Shown in pieces: positions 58,618-64,000 of a stretch of 64,000 nucleotides of DNA. Position 1 is the first letter of the stretch; each line of letters opens with the position of its first letter. The position numbers and the translations under genes were made by a program. The notes below the pieces were generated by a model, which saw only the letters and a list, made by a program, of their open reading frames with translations, was not told the DNA's origin and searched no databases. Source of the stretch: Anaerolineales bacterium UBA5195 (lineage in GTDB: Bacteria > Chloroflexota > Anaerolineae > Anaerolineales > Villigracilaceae); assembly GCA_002412925.1 (NCBI GenBank), contig DHVZ01000099.1, forward strand, positions 58,585 to 122,584, in the 5' to 3' direction.

Positions 58618-59556
58618 TTAGATTTTGACCGTTTCACGGGCTTTAAGCTCGCCCGGCAACAGGCTGGCATAGATGAAGGCATGCGTGGGAGTAGGGACGC
58701 CCAACTCGCGGCCCAGGCGCACGACTGTGCCATTCTGGGCTTCCAGCTCGGAGGGTTTGCCCTCCAGGATGTCTTTTTGCATGGAAGCCACGATCCCCGG
58801 CGCGGAGCGATCGATCAAGGCCAGGGTTTTCTGGACTTCGTCATCCGGCAGGCGGACGCCGCGGGCGCGGGCGACGGCGGTTGTCTCTTCGAGCGCGGCG
58901 ACCAGCAGAGCGCGGCTCTCGGGCACGGCGCGGAAGCTTCCCAAAGGCTGGCGGGTGACCGCTCCCACGCCGGAGATGGCGGCGATGAAGACGAACTTGT
59001 CCCAGATGGCGGCTTCGATATCCGCCGGGATTTCGACCGTTAGACCCTCGCAGCGCGCAAAAACTTCACGCAGGCGCTCGACGCGCTCGGTTTTTGCCCC
59101 GTTGCGTTCGCCAAAAGCGAGATAAGGCTGGACGCCAACGTGCCTGATCAGCCCCGGGCCGCCGATAAAAGCCGAGATGCGGCACAGCCCGCCCAGGACG
59201 TGTTCGCGGCCCAGCGCGGCGGAGAGTTCATCCGGCGCATCGACCCCGTTTCCGAGCGGGACAACCATTGTCTCCGGGCCGATGAGCGGCTTGATCTGCC
59301 GGGCGGCTTCGGCCACCTGCCAGGCCTTCGTGGCAACCAGGACGACATCTACTACGCCGGCTTTTTCGGGAGCGTCAAAGGCCATCGTCAGGTCGACATG
59401 AAAATCGCCGTTCAGCGATTCAACCCACAGGCCGCGTTCTTTGATGGCTTCCAGGTGCAGGCCGCGGGCGATGAAGGTGACATCTTCCCCGGCCTGGGCC
59501 AGCCGCCCGCCAAAATATCCACCGACAGCGCCGCTGCCGAAAATTGCGAAGCGCAT
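58618..59556 (-). CDS. panE: 2-dehydropantoate 2-reductase
   Basis: A 312-residue NADPH-dependent ketopantoate reductase of the vitamin B5 pathway. The Rossmann motif FGSGAVGGYFGG lies at residues 6-17, the conserved VATKAW carries one lysine, and IWDKFVFIAAISGVGAVTRQPLG holds the second catalytic lysine region (seen as WDKFVFIAAIS). AAAGGA precedes the ATG. PanE-like paralogues that reduce other 2-oxo acids exist, so the substrate is probable but not certain. No other pan genes lie here. Confidence 0.87.
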   Translation of the reverse strand: MRFAIFGSGAVGGYFGGRLAQAGEDVTFIARGLHLEAIKERGLWVESLNGDFHVDLTMAFDAPEKAGVVDVVLVATKAWQVAEAARQIKPLIGPETMVVPLGNGVDAPDELSAALGREHVLGGLCRISAFIGGPGLIRHVGVQPYLAFGERNGAKTERVERLREVFARCEGLTVEIPADIEAAIWDKFVFIAAISGVGAVTRQPLGSFRAVPESRALLVAALEETTAVARARGVRLPDDEVQKTLALIDRSAPGIVASMQKDILEGKPSELEAQNGTVVRLGRELGVPTPTHAFIYASLLPGELKARETVKI

Positions 59557-59585
59557 GGAAAAATCCTTTCTAAGGTCATCTCGAG

Positions 59586-59670
59586 GGTTGAGCAGCCGCG
59601 TAGCGGCGTATCGAGACCCGGAATTGCTGGTTTCGATACGGGCGGAAGTACATCGCCCTGCTCAACCAGC
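59586..59670. repeat. Dispersed palindromic repeat, copy B
   Basis: GGTTGAGCAGCCGCG begins it and CTCAACCAGC ends it, with GGTTTCGATACGGGCGG in the middle. The right half aligns with copy A at 18096-18145 with few differences. It fills the gap between panE and the isochorismatase-family gene. Confidence 0.75.
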
Positions 59671-59688
59671 GGCTCATCGCTATGACAC

Positions 59689-60255
59689 TCACATTCGCGC
59701 TTTTTCCGCGCCCAGTTTGCTGAGGATGTCTTCGGTGGACATGACCGTGCCATAGGCCTTGAAAGCCGCCAGGAACGCGGCGTGGACATGGGCGGCAGGG
59801 ACAGTCACCCCGCCATGGGTCAGGGCGCGCGTGGCGCAGGCATCCGCGGCGACCAGCACCTGGAAACCCAGGTCCGCCGAGGCGCGGACAGCCGCATCGA
59901 CGCACATGTGGGTCATCATCCCGCAGATGACGAGGCGCTTGATTTCCCAGGCGTTGAGCATTTCGAGCAGATTGGTTTCGCGATAGCTGTTGGGATACTG
60001 CTTGTGGACGATGGGTTCGCCTTCGAAGTGCGCCACAAGATCGTGGATGCGGATGCCCTCGGTGCCGGGGATGAAAAAAGCCGCCTCGGGTTGGCGGGAT
60101 TCGTGCTGGATGTGGATGTGATGCCCGACATGCTCGCGAAAGCACTGTAAAAGCCCCCCGGCCCGGCGGCCAGCTTCGAAGGCGCCTTCCAGCTCCATCT
60201 TGCCGCCGGGGAAATAGTCGTTCTGGATGTCGATGACCAGCAAGGCTGTGTTCAT
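59689..60255 (-). CDS. Isochorismatase-like cysteine hydrolase
   Basis: A 188-residue hydrolase with the catalytic triad region visible: Asp9 in LLVIDIQNDYF, a lysine in IVHKQYPNSY, and the nucleophile cysteine in GMMTHMCVDAA. The family includes nicotinamidases, N-carbamoyl hydrolases and isochorismatases. The metal-binding histidine pattern of nicotinamidase is not clear, so the substrate stays open. GGAG precedes the ATG. Confidence 0.88.
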   Translation of the reverse strand: MNTALLVIDIQNDYFPGGKMELEGAFEAGRRAGGLLQCFREHVGHHIHIQHESRQPEAAFFIPGTEGIRIHDLVAHFEGEPIVHKQYPNSYRETNLLEMLNAWEIKRLVICGMMTHMCVDAAVRASADLGFQVLVAADACATRALTHGGVTVPAAHVHAAFLAAFKAYGTVMSTEDILSKLGAEKARM

Positions 60256-60377
60256 AAAATCTCCGTGGTCCAGGCAAGTCTGATTTGCCTGACAGGCTTA
60301 TTATACGCTCAGAAATGGAAAGGGATGGGCTGGCGCCAGTCTCCAGGTTGCGTGATACAATTTTTTAGACCAGTGAG

Positions 60378-61838
60378 ATGACCGAAGAAATGCAGAAACC
60401 CGGGTTCAACCTTCTCTTCCGCCTGATGATTGTCGGCGTCAGCGCTCTGGCGCTGTTTGCAGGCTCATTTGAGCTGGCGCGTTATCTGACTACGACCATG
60501 CGCGCCGTGGCTGGAATCCCTGGCATTCACCTGGTTGAGCAGCGCGCTGACCCGGCTGGAACCCGGCCAGCGCCCGAGCAGCCGACTGCCGAGCCGCTCA
60601 TCCCGGCGGCGGCGCTGCCTCCCGCCTGGGACGGCGGCAGCCGGGTGACCATCCTGCTGCTGGGCGTGGATACCGAAGTGGTCATCAAAGATGGAAAAGT
60701 CAGCCCGGACCGCATTGGCCCGGCCCGTTCTGACACCATGATCCTGCTGACGATCGACCCGCAATCCAGGACGGCCGGGATGATGTCGATCCCGCGCGAC
60801 CTGTGGGCCAATATTCCACGTTTTGGCTATGCCAAGATCAACACAGCTTATTACCTGGGCGAGGCGGGCAAACTCCCTGGCGGCGGCCCGGAGCTGGCCA
60901 TGCGCACGGTGGAACAGGTGATTGGCGTGCCGGTGCAGTATTATGCGGTCATGGAGTTCTGGGCTTTTACCAATTTGATCGATCAAATTGGCAAGGTCGA
61001 TGTTTTTGTTGAGAAGAAAATCGTCATCGACCCGATGGGCCCCGGTGCTGACAAAATCATGCTTTCAGCCGGCTGGCGTAAGCTGGGGGGTGTGGAAGCG
61101 TTGGGATACGTCCGCCAGCGCCATACTGAAGGCGGCGACGTTGACCGTTCAAAACGCCAGCAGGCGGTCATCCTGGCCGTCCGTCAAAAAGTGACCGATC
61201 CCGCCAACCTGCCCACGCTGCTGGCCAATGCGCCCGCAATTTATGACGAAATCCAGTCAGGGGTCAGGACCAACCTGACCTTTGACGAGATCCTGCGCCT
61301 GGGCATGTTGGCCAGGGAAATCCCGCCGGAGAAGATCAAGACTGGGGTGGTCGACTACAGCATGGTCACGCTGGCGAACCTGACGGTCAAGGGCGAAATG
61401 CAAAGTATCTTTAAACCGATCCCGGATAAGCTCCGGGTTTTGCGGGATGAGATTTTTACGGTGAGCGGCGCCCTGAGCCCATTGGCCACGGGTTCAGATC
61501 TCGAGCTGGCCCGGCAGGAAGCCGCGGACCTGGTCATCTATAACAGCAGCCGGACGGCTGGCCTGGACCAGCGCACGGCTGACTATCTGAAATCACAAGG
61601 CCTGAATGTGGTTGCGAAAGGCAACTCGCAGTTGTTTCCAGGGGCGACGCGCGTGATTGTTCACCGGAGCAGGTTGTATACGCTGCGCTACCTGAAAGCG
61701 CTGTTCAAACTCAACGCCGGCGCGCAAATCGTGATCAAGCTTGATCCTTCGGCGGCGGCAGACCTCGAAATTATCCTGGCCGATGATTGGGCGAAAAAGA
61801 ACTCGATCCCCGCTGAGACCCCCACGCCAACACCATAA
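60378..61838 (+). CDS. LytR-CpsA-Psr (LCP) family protein
   Basis: A 486-residue membrane-anchored enzyme with one N-terminal helix (about residues 15-37), the LCP domain (ILLLGVDTEVV, RSDTMILLTIDPQSRTAGMMSIPRDLW in part, YVRQRHTEGGDVDRSKRQQ in part) and a C-terminal LytR_C domain (about 385-470). LCP proteins transfer glycan polymers from lipid carriers to the cell wall. Arginines and aspartates that bind the pyrophosphate lipid are present. It could attach the glycan made by the 4.7-14.8 kb locus. Confidence 0.92.
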   Translation: MTEEMQKPGFNLLFRLMIVGVSALALFAGSFELARYLTTTMRAVAGIPGIHLVEQRADPAGTRPAPEQPTAEPLIPAAALPPAWDGGSRVTILLLGVDTEVVIKDGKVSPDRIGPARSDTMILLTIDPQSRTAGMMSIPRDLWANIPRFGYAKINTAYYLGEAGKLPGGGPELAMRTVEQVIGVPVQYYAVMEFWAFTNLIDQIGKVDVFVEKKIVIDPMGPGADKIMLSAGWRKLGGVEALGYVRQRHTEGGDVDRSKRQQAVILAVRQKVTDPANLPTLLANAPAIYDEIQSGVRTNLTFDEILRLGMLAREIPPEKIKTGVVDYSMVTLANLTVKGEMQSIFKPIPDKLRVLRDEIFTVSGALSPLATGSDLELARQEAADLVIYNSSRTAGLDQRTADYLKSQGLNVVAKGNSQLFPGATRVIVHRSRLYTLRYLKALFKLNAGAQIVIKLDPSAAADLEIILADDWAKKNSIPAETPTPTP

Positions 61839-61867
61839 GTGGATAAATATTCCACACCACAGTATGC

Positions 61868-61882
61868 CACGTTTCAAACGTG
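61868..61882. repeat. Small palindrome after LCP gene
   Basis: CACGTTTCAAACGTG is a perfect 15-base palindrome. The rest of the gap 61839-62000 shows no gene. Confidence 0.45.
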
Positions 61883-62000
61883 AGCTGCGACTTGGGAATG
61901 AGCAGGGCGACCTTTTGGCCGCCGGAGTCAATACGTCAGATTCCTTTCACGAAAGAAATACTACTTGAAACACTGTAACCATAACACTATATATACACAA

Positions 62001-62030
62001 CAAAAGCGCCCAATGAAAAGGGCGCTTTTG
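62001..62030. terminator. Bidirectional terminator before DUF262 gene end
   Basis: CAAAAGCGCCC pairs perfectly with GGGCGCTTTTG around an eight-base loop, one base from the stop of the convergent DUF262 gene. Confidence 0.85.
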
Positions 62031-62031
62031 T

Positions 62032-63102
62032 TCATTGCCGTTCTTTGAAAAACCGTTCTTGTAAAATTCTAACCCTTCCATCCAAGCTTGATGCATCGTT
62101 AGGGCTTCTCATAAAGCTATTATATCGTACTAGTTCTTGATCAATAGTATTGCCAGATTGAGGGTTTCCCGCGATTAGTTTTTGCACAACTTTGCGTTGC
62201 TCTTCGGTATGAACTAAAAAGCCCCTTATTTTTGGAAAGCATTCTTCGCCAACATCTCTAATAAACCAATAATAAACAGGAACAACACCCGCGGATGAGA
62301 GAAGGCGGTCTTTTGGAAGAAATATTGTCGCCATGTCATCTAAGTGTTCAAGTACTCTCCTGCCAGCCAATTCCAAACGATCTTTGTCTTTCTTTGCCTT
62401 ACCCATTTTTACAAACTCATCTAAGTGTCTTCGTTTACTTTCAAGTAATTTTTCGTGAAATTCGAACATGAGAATTTTTGCAACAGTATCTTGTTCCGTC
62501 ATACGCGCAGTCGAGAAACTAATATTTGTTGTGAAGAAGTCGTGCTTTGAAATTCGCCTAATTAAATCAACCGCAGGCCCAGTCATTGCGTTTCGAATCT
62601 CTGCCCCCGTAAGCGGTTTATTACGATTAAGCCGAACGAACAAATCGTTTATCAGTTCTTTACTATTGCTAATAACACTCATGATAGTTAAGCTCGCATT
62701 ATCAAATTCTTCAGCAATCTCTGGATAACTATGTTTTAAGTCTTTATATCCTAGCCCACCAAGTTCGAGTGATGGGTTTTTAAGATAAACGAAATCTTCA
62801 TTGAGAACAATCAGGTTGTCAAAAAAATCAAAAATGGCTTCTAAGCGTTGCTTGCCATCGATAATTGCGTATGGAAGCTTGGTTACGTTTAGATCAGAAT
62901 CGCCATAAGTAAAGTCAGCCATGTACAGTTTAGGAATATCAAATCCATTAATAATAGAATCTATTAGATAAGCTTTATCTGAAGGCGACCAAAGCCGTCC
63001 ATGCCGCTGATAAGGTGGATTCATATCAATCCTTGAGCGCCGATTATTCCACCACACTAAGGTTTTTGGATCAAAAGTCTTTATTTGTATTTGTGCCTTC
63101 AT
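62032..63102 (-). CDS. DUF262 domain protein
   Basis: A 356-residue protein whose N-terminal half is a DUF262 (ParB/Srx-like) domain, with NPPYQRHGRLWSPSDKAYLI and the signature IDGKQRLEAIFDF (DGxQR). DUF262 is the N-terminal domain of GmrS/GmrD-type restriction enzymes and is thought to use nucleotides for DNA cutting; here no DUF1524 HNH nuclease domain follows. AGGAGC precedes the ATG at 63102; an ATG at 63147 would overlap the FRG gene. Base composition is AT-rich compared with the rest of the window. It is the second gene of a pair with the FRG protein. Confidence 0.87.
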   Translation of the reverse strand: MKAQIQIKTFDPKTLVWWNNRRSRIDMNPPYQRHGRLWSPSDKAYLIDSIINGFDIPKLYMADFTYGDSDLNVTKLPYAIIDGKQRLEAIFDFFDNLIVLNEDFVYLKNPSLELGGLGYKDLKHSYPEIAEEFDNASLTIMSVISNSKELINDLFVRLNRNKPLTGAEIRNAMTGPAVDLIRRISKHDFFTTNISFSTARMTEQDTVAKILMFEFHEKLLESKRRHLDEFVKMGKAKKDKDRLELAGRRVLEHLDDMATIFLPKDRLLSSAGVVPVYYWFIRDVGEECFPKIRGFLVHTEEQRKVVQKLIAGNPQSGNTIDQELVRYNSFMRSPNDASSLDGRVRILQERFFKERQ

Positions 63103-63112
63103 TTCAATGCTC

Positions 63113-63922
63113 CTAAAAACCAAAAGATCGTTTAATTTCAAGAGCAAGACCTTCTAAATCCGGATAAACAACCGATTCGGTTATACCGTGTCTCAATAGC
63201 GACTTACGCATATTATCAATATTCGAACTTTCAAGAGTTATTCGTACCAAGCTATATTCGGGAAATTCTCTATCTACGTACATTTTTTCCATTGGCTCGA
63301 TCACCTGTCCAAAAATCGTAAATACTCCTTGTTGGGCCACAATACGAGGGCTGTTATGCTCTCCATACAATGCCACAGGATATTTATTCATACTAGAAAA
63401 AGTGTTATTAGGTTTGTATCCTCCGAGAGCTTCATCGCCTGGAGTTAACGCTCCACCATTATAACTTTGATGGCTTAGTGCGTGTCGATTCCACTTTACT
63501 GGATCAAGAAGCCATACAGTCGCATCATCTTTAAAACCAAGTTTCCCTTTTTTGGTTTTTTTATAAGATGCGCCCATCAAGGCAAAGTGTAAGGCTATTA
63601 GCGGATTCTCTGTCCAATCTAATAAGCGAGTTGGAATTCCATAGTGCTGCATAAAAAAAAGCGTATTCCAATCATCTACAAGCGACCTTGTGTGGTATGG
63701 CAAACTACGTTGTCTAAATCGAGCCATTAATTTTCGTTCTAAATCAGCAACATGATCAGGAGTTTTCGCTCCACTATGACGATACAAGGAAGGTTTTAAT
63801 TCATAACTTGCTTTTCCGCATCCACGATACCACAAAGATTCCTCAACGCTTGTTTGATATTTTTCAATGAGAGCTAGGTATTCTGGTAATGATTTGGGTT
63901 TTTCTTCATGAATACTCGGCAT
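63113..63922 (-). CDS. FRG domain-containing protein
   Basis: A 269-residue protein with the FRG domain: WYRGCGKASYELKPSLYR near residue 32, and FFMQHYGIPTRLLDWTENP (about residues 90-108), the most conserved block. The function of FRG domains is not established; they often lie in defence or accessory regions. GGAG precedes the ATG. The DUF262 gene follows after ten bases. The AT-rich codon use and location next to a unique DUF262 gene suggest horizontal transfer. Confidence 0.87.
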   Translation of the reverse strand: MPSIHEEKPKSLPEYLALIEKYQTSVEESLWYRGCGKASYELKPSLYRHSGAKTPDHVADLERKLMARFRQRSLPYHTRSLVDDWNTLFFMQHYGIPTRLLDWTENPLIALHFALMGASYKKTKKGKLGFKDDATVWLLDPVKWNRHALSHQSYNGGALTPGDEALGGYKPNNTFSSMNKYPVALYGEHNSPRIVAQQGVFTIFGQVIEPMEKMYVDREFPEYSLVRITLESSNIDNMRKSLLRHGITESVVYPDLEGLALEIKRSFGF

Positions 63923-64000
63923 AAACTATATCTCCATTCCCAAGCATATTTGTGCACATCAAGATGGAAGCCATCTGCAAAAACCGGAGCAAGGCGCACA

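Overview
The window looks like a chromosomal segment of an uncultured Chloroflexota bacterium, most plausibly class Anaerolineae. This is an inference from moderately high GC, T-box control of serS, LCP and bactofilin envelope genes, GT-C-like membrane proteins, multi-STAND ATPase clusters and intergenic spaces full of short palindromic repeats. No rRNA or other phylogenetic marker is present to prove it.

Layout. 1-2760: end of an ABC ATPase gene, a CPBP protease-PadR operon behind a perfect 36-bp palindrome, and a SorC-type regulator. 3004-4680: glpD behind a strong promoter overlapped by a palindromic operator, so the divergent SorC protein probably controls glycerol-3-phosphate use. 4764-14822: a surface-glycan locus with lipid-carrier GT2 enzymes, a methyltransferase, a WbqC-like protein, the dTDP-sugar genes rffA, rfbB and rfbA, and two large polytopic proteins. 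14825-26149: housekeeping and metabolism (phosphatase, 3-methyladenine glycosylase, etfBA with an acyl-CoA dehydrogenase, fabI, bactofilin, a ProRS-like protein without its catalytic core, an aminotransferase, a DUF92 protein, SlyD).

26272-39705: a tRNA-Met gene followed by a 13-kb accessory cluster. It has a TIR-ATPase, an ATPase fused to an OmpR/PhoB-type winged helix, two further AAA ATPases, a 1169-residue STAND-TPR protein and a radical SAM/SPASM enzyme, then a membrane coiled-coil protein, a DksA-type zinc finger and a tandem NYN nuclease. A shared 14-bp direct-repeat box precedes two of its transcription units. The content suggests a signal-gated conflict or immunity system and resembles, in gene types, the actinobacterial FxSxx-COOH (Fxs) systems. 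This is the strongest candidate for an undescribed system.

39763-61838: a YgjP-like peptidase, a SET-domain protein, a double-hotdog thioesterase, a five-gene envelope operon on the minus strand, an SbcC ATPase without SbcD, three M42 aminopeptidases around an S51-like peptidase, serS with a long T-box leader, a cytidylate-kinase-like gene behind a candidate attenuator, an M48 protease, panE, an isochorismatase-family hydrolase and an LCP protein. 62032-63922: a visibly AT-richer two-gene FRG-DUF262 module, probably acquired defence genes. Several dispersed palindromic repeat families occur between genes, and one copy lies in frame inside serS.
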